From Flavobacteriales bacterium (GTDB lineage Bacteria; Bacteroidota; Bacteroidia; Flavobacteriales; JANQLC01), in contig JANQLC010000034.1 in the NCBI GenBank assembly GCA_028280815.1, positions 1-59,907 on the forward strand: DNA of 59,907 bases, read 5' to 3'. Positions 8,495-17,534 of this stretch are shown here, one piece after another; position 1 is the stretch's first letter, and the number at the start of each line of letters is the position of its first letter. The notes beneath the pieces are model-generated. The model had not been told where the DNA came from. It saw only the letters and a list, made by a program, of their open reading frames with translations, and did not search any database. Both the position numbers and the translations under genes were made by a program.

Positions 8495-9991
8495 ATGAAC
8501 CCCAAGCGTATAGCGGTCCAAACCTATGCCCGACGCCTCGCCAAACGGAACTACAAAATCGCATCCCAAGCGGCGGAAATCCAAGAAAAATGGCGCTGCG
8601 CACTCGTCCGTAAAGCGCGGCATACCCGATTTGGAAGAGACCACCACTTCGATGCCATACGGACGTATGCGGACTTCAAGGCGCGTGTGCCCATACGCGA
8701 TTACGAAGCCCTTAGGCCCTATATATCGCAGATTCTGGCCGGCTGTCCCGATGTGCTCTGGCCGGGCAAACCCCTATACCTATCGAAGACTTCGGGCACC
8801 ACTTCGGGCGCCAAATACATCCCCATCTCGATAGAATCCATGCCTTTTCACATTCGCGCTGCCAAGCATGCGCTCTTGCACTACATATCCGGCACGCAGA
8901 AAACCGATTTCCTGGCCGGTAAGCTGATCTTCTTGCAGGGCAGCCCGCAGCTCGTCAAGAAGTCGGGCATCCCAACCGGGCGCCTCTCGGGTATCGCCGC
9001 CCACCACGTGCCCCGATACCTCCAAAAGAATCGCTTGCCGAGCTTTCAAACCAATGCGCTTGCCGACTGGGAGACCAAGTTGGATGCCATCGTAGCGGAA
9101 ACACGGCACGCCGATATGCGCCTGATCAGCGGCATCCCACCCTGGGTGCAGATGTACTTTGAAAAGCTGCGGGCTGAGACCGGCCGGCCCATCGGCCAAA
9201 TCTTTCCCCATTTCAGCCTCTTTGTGCACGGCGGCGTAAACTACGAGCCCTACCGGTTGAAATTCGAGCAGCTGATCGGCAGATCCGTCGATACTTTAGA
9301 GACCTATCCCGCTTCAGAGGGTTTTATCGCTTACCAGGATAAGCGAGGCGAGCCGGGTTTGCTGCTGATTGTGGACGGGGGCATTTTTTACGAATTCGTC
9401 GAAGCGGCGCGCTTCGATGGCGATTCGCCGCCCCGGCGCGCCATCGCCGAGGTGGAGCTCGGAAAAAACTATGCGGTCATACTCAACACCAATGCAGGGC
9501 TCTGGGGTTACGTGCTCGGTGATACGGTCGAGTTCGTCTCAAAGCATCCCCATCGAGTCCGGGTGACCGGTCGCTTGGGCCAATACACTTCCGCTTTTGG
9601 GGAACACGTGATCGCAGCGGAAGTCGAGCGGAGTTTAGCCGCTGCGGCAGCGCGCTTTGGGGCTCGGGTTTCGGCCTTTACCGTTGCCCCACAGCTCAGC
9701 CCTACCAGCGGATTGCCCCACCACGAATGGTTTGTCGAGTTTGAACGGGAACCCGACGATCTCAAAGCCTTTAGCGCTGAGATCGACCGCCGGATGCAAG
9801 CCCAAAATGCGTATTACAAGGACCTGATCCAGGGTAAAATGCTGCGGCCTTTGGTCCTGCGAAGGCTGCAAAAAAACGCCTTTCAGCGCTATATGAGATC
9901 CATCGGCAAATTGGGTGGACAAAACAAGGTGCTCCATTTGGCCGACCACAGGGAGATAGCCGATGCCTTGGAGCCCTTCACCCTCGACTGA
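8495..9991 (+). CDS. GH3-like (auxin-responsive promoter family) adenylate-forming protein
   Basis: 498 residues with the ANL-superfamily layout of bacterial GH3 proteins. The phosphate-binding loop is SKTSGTTSGAKYIPIS near residues 95-110, followed by ETYPASEGFIAYQ and the C-terminal VTGRLGQYTSAFGEHV. Plant GH3 enzymes join amino acids to acyl acids through an acyl-adenylate; the substrate of the bacterial proteins is unknown. I start at ATG 8495, two bases after the M23 stop, rather than at the upstream TTG 8489. The same neighbour order (M23, GH3, DUF6909, atp operon) occurs widely in the phylum to my knowledge, suggesting an envelope-related or housekeeping role. Confidence 0.92.
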   Translation: MNPKRIAVQTYARRLAKRNYKIASQAAEIQEKWRCALVRKARHTRFGRDHHFDAIRTYADFKARVPIRDYEALRPYISQILAGCPDVLWPGKPLYLSKTSGTTSGAKYIPISIESMPFHIRAAKHALLHYISGTQKTDFLAGKLIFLQGSPQLVKKSGIPTGRLSGIAAHHVPRYLQKNRLPSFQTNALADWETKLDAIVAETRHADMRLISGIPPWVQMYFEKLRAETGRPIGQIFPHFSLFVHGGVNYEPYRLKFEQLIGRSVDTLETYPASEGFIAYQDKRGEPGLLLIVDGGIFYEFVEAARFDGDSPPRRAIAEVELGKNYAVILNTNAGLWGYVLGDTVEFVSKHPHRVRVTGRLGQYTSAFGEHVIAAEVERSLAAAAARFGARVSAFTVAPQLSPTSGLPHHEWFVEFEREPDDLKAFSAEIDRRMQAQNAYYKDLIQGKMLRPLVLRRLQKNAFQRYMRSIGKLGGQNKVLHLADHREIADALEPFTLD

Positions 9992-9996
9992 TTTCG

Positions 9997-10004
9997 TATT
10001 TTTG
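9997..10004 (+). promoter_or_regulatory. Putative -7 box (TATTTTTG), leaderless start of DUF6909 gene
   Basis: TATTTTTG matches TAnnTTTG exactly and ends only four bases before GTG 10009. This spacing puts the transcription start at or next to the start codon. Confidence 0.5.
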
Positions 10005-10008
10005 CGCC

Positions 10009-11676
10009 GTGATTTCGCCTGAATTTCGAACCCGTGCCCAGGAGTCGACCAATGCCATCGAGCGGCTCTACACCACCATGCGCCACCTGTTTAATCGCGG
10101 CTTTTACAAGCCGAATGGCGTATCCGGGCGCGCTTTGAAAGCGGGGCTTTTGCTCTTACAGCCCGAAATTTACGGCTTCATCGCCCGAGCCGGCCAGATC
10201 GAGCTCAATGGCTTACACTATGTGATCGACCGTTTGCCTCGCGGCATCGAAGCCTGTCGATACATACACCTGACCGCATCCGAAGGGCTGGAGAAGTCCC
10301 ATTTCAAACCCATCATCCCCAAGAAGCGGCGGCGCATCTGTTACCGCATCGATGCAGACCAGATGAATGTCGAAATCACGCGTGGCCGCTCAGAGGTGTA
10401 CGACATGCTCACACACCTGACATTTCTCTACATCGAAGCCAATAAGATTATGCAACGCGCCTTGATAGGGGGTACATCTGATGTGTCGCACGCCTGGCAG
10501 ATCATCGAAGGCGTTGCCTTGGAGGGCAAAAAATTGTCGCGCGAAGCCCGCGAGGCCGCCTTGGCACACCTCGCTGAAATCCTCGGCAGGACCTATGCCG
10601 AGGTTTTGGATTTTTATCGATCCTTTGAAGGCGATGGCATGCCCGAGCGCCTGTTTCACCTGATCTATTGGCTGGGGAAGAAGGCGATGGATGAACGCTT
10701 CAGCGATCGGGAAATCGAGATTTCCTTCAGTCCGATACTGCGCGAACGCATCGGGCATCACATCCATGGGGAGCGGTGGGCCTACCGAGTCAAGCGGGAA
10801 TTGTACGAGAAAGGCCTGTTCGAGCGTCCCCTACACATCATCAGTGCCAATATGCACAGTGTGATGAACACCCTCTATGCAGAAGCTGCGCTGGAATCCG
10901 TAGTCAGAGACAAGAATGGGCTCGACCTATATGCGGCCATCGGCTTGCATGCGGACGACACCTACCACAAAAAGGTACAGGCGTTCGCAGCCCAAAACGG
11001 GTTGACCCACCTCACCGATCGGGGTTCGGGCTCCAATATTGAGGTGCAGATCATAGACACTGCACACTTGGCCGACAAGGGGCAAAAGACCACAGAAAGC
11101 CCGGTGCTCATCGTGATGGATTACGCCTTTGGGGAGCAGGCTTACGAGACCATGGATGAGTTGTTAAAACCCTTTTCGTTCCGAAATAAAGACTACCACC
11201 TAAACGTCAAATCGATTTCCATCATGGGAAAGGCTGGCATACTAAAGGGGAAAAAGGGCGATATCATGGTGCCCAGCGCCCATCTATTCGAGGGGACTGC
11301 GGACAATTATCCCTTTGAAAACCAGCTTAAAGCGAGCGATTTTGAAGGCTGCGGCTTGGGCGTTGTAACGGGTTCGATGGTCACCGTTTTGGGGACTTCG
11401 CTTCAAAACAAGGACGTCCTACAGTTTTTCAGGGACTCTACCTGGCGCGCGGTGGGCTTGGAAATGGAGGGCGCCCATTACCAAAAGGCCATACAGGCAG
11501 CGAGCCAAATCCGGCACAACATCGCTGTCGATGTCGAGGTGCGCTATGCCTATTACGCCTCCGATAACCCCCTGCAGTCGGGCAGCACCTTGGCTTCTGG
11601 CGGCTTGGGCGAAACAGGGATCAAACCGACCTATCTCATCACCGAGCAGATCCTCCGCCAGATAGGGCAGTCCTGA
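10009..11676 (+). CDS. DUF6909 family protein with phosphorylase-like C-terminal half
   Basis: A 555-residue cytoplasmic protein with no signal peptide or membrane segment. The N-terminal half (TRAQESTNAIERLYTTMRHL) is specific to the family. The C-terminal half carries KAGILKGKKGDIMVPSAH and GLEMEGAHYQKA, which resemble the phosphate/ribose-binding parts of nucleoside phosphorylases and nucleosidases (compare the MEGA motif). Function is not established. The GTG at 10009 is supported by family N-termini and by an exact promoter box just upstream. In this window the gene is separated from the atp operon by an inserted restriction-modification segment whose first codon lies four bases after this stop. 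Confidence 0.85.
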   Translation: MISPEFRTRAQESTNAIERLYTTMRHLFNRGFYKPNGVSGRALKAGLLLLQPEIYGFIARAGQIELNGLHYVIDRLPRGIEACRYIHLTASEGLEKSHFKPIIPKKRRRICYRIDADQMNVEITRGRSEVYDMLTHLTFLYIEANKIMQRALIGGTSDVSHAWQIIEGVALEGKKLSREAREAALAHLAEILGRTYAEVLDFYRSFEGDGMPERLFHLIYWLGKKAMDERFSDREIEISFSPILRERIGHHIHGERWAYRVKRELYEKGLFERPLHIISANMHSVMNTLYAEAALESVVRDKNGLDLYAAIGLHADDTYHKKVQAFAAQNGLTHLTDRGSGSNIEVQIIDTAHLADKGQKTTESPVLIVMDYAFGEQAYETMDELLKPFSFRNKDYHLNVKSISIMGKAGILKGKKGDIMVPSAHLFEGTADNYPFENQLKASDFEGCGLGVVTGSMVTVLGTSLQNKDVLQFFRDSTWRAVGLEMEGAHYQKAIQAASQIRHNIAVDVEVRYAYYASDNPLQSGSTLASGGLGETGIKPTYLITEQILRQIGQS

Positions 11677-11679
11677 GGG

Positions 11680-12815
11680 GTGGATGGCGATTGGAATGTA
11701 AAGAACGAAAATCACGTCAAAGTATTATTAGAGGTCGTCGATCGGTTTCAGGATTACTCCCTGATTCGTTCCTATAAAACGGATTTATACCAATTGGTTT
11801 TCTATAAGTTTGCGACACCATTTGCCAAAGACCAAAATGCACAATTTGTCACGCCGCTCCCGCTCATTGACTTTTTGGTCAATATCGTCAATCCGAGAAA
11901 TGGCGAAACCGTAATTGACCCAACGGTAGGGATTGCCGATTTCCTCTCTGTGTCTTATGTCAACTCCAAGAGCAAGCTGGATGACAACAATATTTTTGGA
12001 ATGGACATAGACGAGCAAATGGTCATGCTCGCCAGGCTGAATATGCTTTTGAACGGAGACGGAAACGCCAAGATAAAGGCAAAGTCGGGCTATGGTTCCC
12101 CACTCACCAAGTTTGACCACGAAGGGGCTTATTGGAGCTGATACCTAAGATTAACAAAGCAGGTGATTGGGCGAATCGACCAGATGAGAAAAGGCTAAAA
12201 AAATTCGATGTGGTGCTCAGCAATCCACCATTTGGAGAAGATCGAGCCTATGAACCCAAAGACGCAAATGACAAAGCGGTGATCGAGTGCTACGAACTCT
12301 GGCACAAGTACAATGGAAAGAAAATCGATCTGGGTGTTATCTTCCTTGAAAATGCGTATAGAATTCTCAAGACCAATGGGCGCTTGGGCATTGTGCTTTC
12401 CAATTCCATCGCCTCTATCGATAACCACAAAGAAGCGAGAAAATGGTTGACGGAAAAAATGCGAATCGTTGCCGTTTTTGACTTACCGGCCAATGTATTT
12501 GCTGAAACAGGGGTGAATACTTCAATTGTCGTAGCCTACAAACCCGAAGAAAGCGAATTGAAAAAGCTCAAAGAACGGAATTACCAAGTCTTTTGTAGGG
12601 ATATAGAAAAAGCGGGTTACGAAGTAAAAACCAAGAAGCGGGTCAAGTACTTTGAACCCAAGTATAAGATAGATTACAGCACTTTTGAAACGCTAATCGA
12701 TGATCGAGGACGTGTGGTGCTCGATGAAGAATTTACCGAGGCAATTGAGGGCTTCAAAGATTGGTGCCGGGGACAGGAAAAAACATTACAGGATTTATTT
12801 ATCAGCCCGAGGTAG
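11680..12815 (+). pseudogene. Type I-like N-6 DNA methylase (HsdM-like), truncated and frameshifted
   Basis: Adenine methyltransferase with the AdoMet region (DPTVGIADFLSVS) and the catalytic SNPPFGE motif. Segments such as TPLPLIDFLVNIVNP and GIVLSNSIASID match HsdM-type proteins. Two defects are visible. The N-terminal recognition/assembly domain (100 or more residues) is missing, the frame starting abruptly four bases after the DUF6909 stop. A one-base shift near the GGGG at 12124-12127 then changes frame: 11680-12141 ends in a stop, and the true continuation (LLELIPKINKAGDW) reads in the 12132-12815 frame. Adding one G restores it, so slippage or a sequencing error is possible. The specificity gene follows with a two-base gap. 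No hsdR lies nearby. Confidence 0.85.
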
Positions 12816-12817
12816 CC

Positions 12818-14323
12818 ATGGCCAGTAAGTATGTCCGCGTGCCCAGAGCCGTTTCTATTGGCGAAATAGAGCGTAGCGACTACCGGCTTTCTCCGGCTCA
12901 ATATAAGGACTTGGCTATTGAGAACGATAATTTCAAATGGGTTCGCGACTTTTTAGACCAGCCGTTGAGGCGATCTGATTTGGGTGTAGAGGTGGACTCG
13001 CTTAACTACGTGGAGCGATCTCCGTATTTATTTTTGCGCGCCAAGGCCTTGCAATCCCATTCCTACCTGCCGGAGATTACCGAACAAAGCGGCTTGCCGG
13101 TTCGCCCCAGCGCATTTGTACAGATGAATTTGAAGGAAGGGGATTTGCTCGTTTCCAAGGATGGCAATGTTGGGGAGATGGTGATCTTAGATAAGGACTA
13201 CCTCAATGCGATGCTTTCAGGTGCTATTTATAGACTACCGGTTTCCGATAGGAAATATTATTTATTGGCCTGTGTCAAGCACGATATATTTAGAGAGCAA
13301 TTGAATTTTATGGTGCCCAAGGGGGCGGTTATTCGCCATACAAAAACCCGGTTTTTGGACTGTGAGATTCCCGTACCCAAAACCGATACGCGAAATACCA
13401 TTGCGTATGTGGAATTGCTTACCCAAGCTGTAATAAACAAAGAAAAGCGGATTCAAAAACGCCATGGAACGATTTTGGAAAGCATAGAGCGAGAGCTCGC
13501 GGAAAATCAAAAGCCGAATGCTTTTGAGTTCGATTATCCCACCATCGGTGAAATGGAAGAGACAAACAGGTTAGACACCAGCCTTTATAGAAGAGAGTTC
13601 AAAATTGTCGATTTTAAAATTAAGAATTACAAGGGCGGATTTAGTACATTTGAAGAACTTGGATTTATTTTATCGAGAGGTCAGAATCTACAAGTTTCTA
13701 GTATTGGACAAGGCATTTATGCGGAACAAAGTCACAAGGGGTTTTATACCCTGATGCTTCCCAAACACCTGTCCAAATATGGTACGGTTGATAAAAAAGA
13801 GTATTTAGGCAACAGCAAGGGGTTGAAAGTTTTGGAAACTGGCGATTTAGTTTTTGGAGCAGAAGGATCAGGGCGTTCTATTGTAATTATAGAAAAATCA
13901 GAAAAGACGACAACCAATATTCATGGCATAACGATCAAAACGGTTAATTCAAATCTCACGACTTCGATATTTGTTAAGTGCTTCTTGGATTATTTAAGAG
14001 ATCAGAAAATGATTGATCTCTTTGCAGTTGGTGGTCATGGGGGAAGTTTAGCCCAAAAATATTGGAATTATATTCCCTTCCCCAATTTTCCTGAGACTAA
14101 GCAAAGGGAAATCGCTAAACTGTTTCACAATTCAGAAGCTGATTACCGAGTAGACCATTGCACATTAGACAATTTTTTGGAGGCGGATAAGGCTTTCAAT
14201 GAGGCAGCAGGAATTTACGAGTTAGACGAGACGATGAAGGTCATAAAAGCGTGCTTACATCGAGTGATCGATGCCATTGCAAACGACAAAAGGGTGGAAT
14301 TATCCTTTGATTTTAAGGGTTAG
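12818..14323 (+). CDS. Type I-like restriction-modification specificity subunit (HsdS-like)
   Basis: 501 residues from ATG 12818, two bases after the methylase stop (an upstream start inside the methylase gene is possible but unlikely). It has two target-recognition domains separated by helical stretches. TRD1 holds NLKEGDLLVSKDGNVGEM and ends in FLDCEIPVPK; TRD2 holds VLETGDLVFGAEGSGRS and ends in YWNYIPFPNF. Each TRD would read half of a bipartite DNA target. The open frame is intact, but its methylase partner is broken and no restriction subunit is present, so it is probably an orphan. Sequence around it is more AT-rich than the flanking genes, consistent with horizontal transfer. Confidence 0.8.
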   Translation: MASKYVRVPRAVSIGEIERSDYRLSPAQYKDLAIENDNFKWVRDFLDQPLRRSDLGVEVDSLNYVERSPYLFLRAKALQSHSYLPEITEQSGLPVRPSAFVQMNLKEGDLLVSKDGNVGEMVILDKDYLNAMLSGAIYRLPVSDRKYYLLACVKHDIFREQLNFMVPKGAVIRHTKTRFLDCEIPVPKTDTRNTIAYVELLTQAVINKEKRIQKRHGTILESIERELAENQKPNAFEFDYPTIGEMEETNRLDTSLYRREFKIVDFKIKNYKGGFSTFEELGFILSRGQNLQVSSIGQGIYAEQSHKGFYTLMLPKHLSKYGTVDKKEYLGNSKGLKVLETGDLVFGAEGSGRSIVIIEKSEKTTTNIHGITIKTVNSNLTTSIFVKCFLDYLRDQKMIDLFAVGGHGGSLAQKYWNYIPFPNFPETKQREIAKLFHNSEADYRVDHCTLDNFLEADKAFNEAAGIYELDETMKVIKACLHRVIDAIANDKRVELSFDFKG

Positions 14324-14480
14324 ATGACAAGGCTGAGTGCCCCAGCTGAGCAAACGATTAAAAGCCTGTGCTTATGGGGAAGTTCAAAGTTTATTTCGCT
14401 GTCCTAAAATGGGCGGCGGTACATCCAATTGCGTATATTGTGCAAAAGTGTGGTTAAACGCTAAAGTAAAGCTGGATTTT

Positions 14481-14720
14481 TTGAAAGGCGAAAAAGACAC
14501 ATCTGATAGCGATCGGTTAAAGGCATTGAAGACCTATGCGCGGTATTCCAGCCTGGTCTTTCAAATGGTCGCCCTAGGCCTAGTCGGTTACCTGGTCGGG
14601 CGCCGCCTGGATGCGGCACAGGTGCGCGAAGCGTCCATCTACACCGGTCTGTGCACCTTAGCGGGGGTTGTAATCGGTTTGTTCTTATTTTTGCGCGCCG
14701 TCTTAAAGCGACATAAATGA
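14481..14720 (+). CDS. atpZ: AtpZ/AtpI-type small membrane protein of the ATP synthase operon
   Basis: A 79-residue protein with two transmembrane helices (about VFQMVALGLVGYLVG and AGVVIGLFLFLRAVL), the usual form of AtpZ, which assists c-ring assembly and ion supply. I start at TTG 14481 because family members are about 70-80 residues. The longer frame to 14337 adds 48 residues, including a Cys-rich stretch, that look like fused intergenic sequence left next to the restriction-modification insertion. The start remains uncertain. The stop overlaps the next start (ATGA). Confidence 0.75.
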   Translation: MKGEKDTSDSDRLKALKTYARYSSLVFQMVALGLVGYLVGRRLDAAQVREASIYTGLCTLAGVVIGLFLFLRAVLKRHK

Positions 14721-15127
14721 TCGGAAAGATAGCCCGGCGCAGCCTCGTCTTTCTATGCCTGGCCGCAACCTTGTGTTTCGTGCACGACTGGATTTTCAGC
14801 GCCGATTTTCAGCGCCCGACGCCCGACAGCGTTTTTGCGGATTACGCCTTTATCGCTTTGGCCTGCTTCTTTGTGATCGCGGTATCCCTCACAGCTTATT
14901 ATATACAAAAAAAATATGCGATCCACGCCTACTTGGGCGCCTCCCTGTTAAAAATGTTGGCCGCCCTGTATTTCATATCACAGCTGCGGACTGATACGCC
15001 TGCTGTGTGCCCTGACTTTTTCAATTTCACGCTCGCCTACCTACTGCTCTTGTTCGCGGAATTATGGGTGGTGCTCGGACTGTTCAAAAACCCGATGAAT
15101 CCCCGATCGTCCAAAAACTGCGTATAA
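14717..15127 (+). CDS. DUF6168-like membrane protein of the atp operon
   Basis: 136 residues with about four hydrophobic helices and a short polar tail. It overlaps atpZ by four bases and precedes atpB by 43 bases. In Bacteroidota a small membrane protein of this kind (DUF6168, AtpI-like position) commonly sits between atpZ and atpB. Its exact role is unknown; an assembly or ion-channel role like AtpI is inferred from position only. Confidence 0.7.
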   Translation: MIGKIARRSLVFLCLAATLCFVHDWIFSADFQRPTPDSVFADYAFIALACFFVIAVSLTAYYIQKKYAIHAYLGASLLKMLAALYFISQLRTDTPAVCPDFFNFTLAYLLLLFAELWVVLGLFKNPMNPRSSKNCV

Positions 15128-15138
15128 GACAAAATTTA

Positions 15139-15146
15139 TACCTTTG
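15139..15146 (+). promoter_or_regulatory. Putative -7 box (TACCTTTG) upstream of atpB
   Basis: An exact TAnnTTTG match located 24 bases before the atpB ATG, suggesting that atpB-G can be transcribed separately from atpZ-DUF6168. No perfect TTG occurs at the -33 position. Confidence 0.5.
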
Positions 15147-15170
15147 CGCCGATTTTGACGGCGGAGTTAT

Positions 15171-16238
15171 ATGCGAAGGATTGTACTTTTAATCGTCTTA
15201 TTCACAATCGGTTTTGCGGTGAAAGCCCAGCCTGAGCGCGCTGGCCACAGGGAGGCAGTAGCAGAGCAGGAAGCTGCTTCCAAGGGGTTCGATCTGGTGG
15301 AGACCCTCATGCACCACATTGCCGATTCCTACGAATGGCATTTGTGGGGTCAAGGCGAGGAAGCGGTATACATCCCCTTACCGGTCATCTTGGTCGATGG
15401 GGGGCTCAAGGTGTTTTCGTCTGCTGCCTTTCACCAGGGTCGAGGCGTGGTGGAAAAAGGGGGGCGTTATTACGTATGCCATGGCCATGAGATATACCGC
15501 TCGGATGCGGCGGGTACCATCGATCGGGATGCCGAGGGGCATCCGACCAATCCCAGGCCTTTAGACCTGTCGATCACAAAAAATGTAGCGGCTATGCTGA
15601 TCGCCTTAGTCGTCTTGCTCATCGCTTTTAGCGCCATGGCGCGTGCCTATTCAAAGAAAAAGGTCCCGAAGGGACTGACCGCCTTTGTCGAACCCATCGT
15701 CCTGTTTATCCGCGATGACATCGCCATCCCAAATATCGGAGCGAAGCAATACAAGCCCTTTTTGCCCTATCTACTCACGCTCTTCTTCTTTATTTGGGTC
15801 TGCAACCTATTGGGTCTGCTGCCCGCTTCGGCCAATGTATCGGGCAACATAGCCGTGACGCTTTCCCTGGCATCGATCGCTTTGATCGCCATTCTCTTCA
15901 GCGCGAACAAAGCCTATTGGAGGCATATCTTTTGGATGCCAGGGGTGCCGGTTCCGTTCAAAATCATCTTGGCACCCATCGAAGTACTCGGGATCTTTAC
16001 CAAACCCTTTGCCCTGATGATTCGGCTGTTTGCCAACATGACCGGCGGGCATATCGTCGTCTTGAGTTTGGTCTCCTTGATCTTTATATTTAAATCCTTG
16101 TGGGTATCCCCCGTATCCGTATTGTTGGGCGGATTCATCGTGGTATTGGAATTTCTGGTGGCTTTGCTGCAAGCCTACGTGTTTACGATTTTGACCGCTG
16201 TATTTATCGGTTTGGCTGTGCAGGAAGAACACCGATAA
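15171..16238 (+). CDS. atpB: F0F1 ATP synthase subunit a
   Basis: 355 residues, the proton-channel subunit. It begins with a signal peptide (MRRIVLLIVLFTIGFAVKAQ) and a periplasmic N-terminal extension of about 120 residues, as is usual in Bacteroidota, followed by the multi-helix core. The essential arginine is in KPFALMIRLFANMTGGH. It is first in the run atpB-E-F-H-A-G, with a promoter-like box 24 bases upstream. Confidence 0.97.
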   Translation: MRRIVLLIVLFTIGFAVKAQPERAGHREAVAEQEAASKGFDLVETLMHHIADSYEWHLWGQGEEAVYIPLPVILVDGGLKVFSSAAFHQGRGVVEKGGRYYVCHGHEIYRSDAAGTIDRDAEGHPTNPRPLDLSITKNVAAMLIALVVLLIAFSAMARAYSKKKVPKGLTAFVEPIVLFIRDDIAIPNIGAKQYKPFLPYLLTLFFFIWVCNLLGLLPASANVSGNIAVTLSLASIALIAILFSANKAYWRHIFWMPGVPVPFKIILAPIEVLGIFTKPFALMIRLFANMTGGHIVVLSLVSLIFIFKSLWVSPVSVLLGGFIVVLEFLVALLQAYVFTILTAVFIGLAVQEEHR

Positions 16239-16261
16239 GCGCAAACCTTTTTAAATTGTAA

Positions 16262-16468
<207 letters not shown>

Positions 16469-16474
16469 GCGGAT

Positions 16475-16969
16475 ATGGACTTGATCACCCCTTCGATCGG
16501 CCTCATCGTTTGGACTAGCGCCATCTTTATCATCTTGTTGATCGCGCTGCGAATCCTGGCCTGGAAGCCGATATTGAAAGCGGTTGACGAGCGCCAGCGA
16601 TCCATAGAAGCCGCGCTGGCCAAAGCCGAGCGAGCCAAAGGAGAAACCGCTCGCCTCCAGGCTGAGGGAGAACGCATGCTGGAGGAGACGCGAGCCGAGC
16701 GAAATGCATTGCTCACGAGTGCCCATGCGATTCGGGATGAGGTGATCAGCCAGGCCCAGGAGGCGGCAAAAAGAGAGGGTGAAAGGATAGTCGCACGGGC
16801 CCGGGCTAAAATCCAAAGCGAAAAGAGGGCTGCTCTCACCGAGCTGAAAAACCAAGCCGGAGACCTGTCCATTGAAATCGCTAAAAAAATCCTGTCTGCT
16901 GAGCTGAAGGATGAAGGGCGGCAAAGGGCTTTGGTCAGTCGACTCATCGAATCGTTACAGATCGACTGA
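16475..16969 (+). CDS. atpF: F0F1 ATP synthase subunit b
   Basis: 164 residues: one N-terminal transmembrane helix (about residues 5-27) followed by a long charged helix that forms the peripheral stalk (LAKAERAKGETARLQAEGER and similar heptad-like stretches). The length is normal. The stop codon is one base before the atpH ATG. Confidence 0.95.
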   Translation: MDLITPSIGLIVWTSAIFIILLIALRILAWKPILKAVDERQRSIEAALAKAERAKGETARLQAEGERMLEETRAERNALLTSAHAIRDEVISQAQEAAKREGERIVARARAKIQSEKRAALTELKNQAGDLSIEIAKKILSAELKDEGRQRALVSRLIESLQID

Positions 16970-16970
16970 T

Positions 16971-17531
16971 ATGCTAAGCGATCGGCTCGCTATGCGATAC
17001 GCCAAGGGTTTGCTCACCTATAGCCAGGAGAGAGACGAGTTGAAAACGATCGTTCGAGAGGTTCAGGCGCTTAAGGAGCAGGTAGAGCAAAGCCGTGATT
17101 TGCGCATTTTTCTGAGGAGCCCCGTGATCAATGGCCAGGCTAAGGGAAGGCTGGTGACCGAAATCATGAGGGGTTATAGCACTACGATGATAAACTTCGT
17201 ACAGTTGATGGTTCAGCAGCGCCGTGAAATGTATCTTTACGACACGACAAAGGCCTTTATCCAGCTTTACGATGCGGCAAAGGACATCCGTGTAGCTTAT
17301 GTGACCACGGTTATACCCTTAGATGATACGCTGCGCCGGGCGGTTCTCTCCCGAATCGGAGAGGCGGCTGATGAAGTTGTGCTCGAAGAGCGGATCGATC
17401 CCGATATCATAGGGGGCTTTGTCATTCGCCTTGGTGACTGGCAATTCGACCATAGCGTAGCGGGCAAACTCAAATCCTTGCAAAGAGATTTCCGCGAAAG
17501 CGCGTGCACTTCAGAAATTTTAAATGGATAG
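16971..17531 (+). CDS. atpH: F0F1 ATP synthase subunit delta
   Basis: Peripheral-stalk OSCP/delta subunit of 186 residues starting at ATG 16971 (MLSDRLAMRYAKGL). The longer frame to 16911 overlaps atpF by 59 bases and is rejected because family members begin with this RxAxRYAxAL-like segment. The C-terminal signature DPDIIGGFVIRLGDWQFDHS is complete. Confidence 0.95.
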   Translation: MLSDRLAMRYAKGLLTYSQERDELKTIVREVQALKEQVEQSRDLRIFLRSPVINGQAKGRLVTEIMRGYSTTMINFVQLMVQQRREMYLYDTTKAFIQLYDAAKDIRVAYVTTVIPLDDTLRRAVLSRIGEAADEVVLEERIDPDIIGGFVIRLGDWQFDHSVAGKLKSLQRDFRESACTSEILNG

Positions 17532-17534
17532 ACA

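Noticed and set aside
14337-14480. Longer AtpZ with a Cys-rich N-terminal extension
   Set aside because: Family members are about 70-80 residues. The extension looks like intergenic DNA read in frame beside the restriction-modification insertion.
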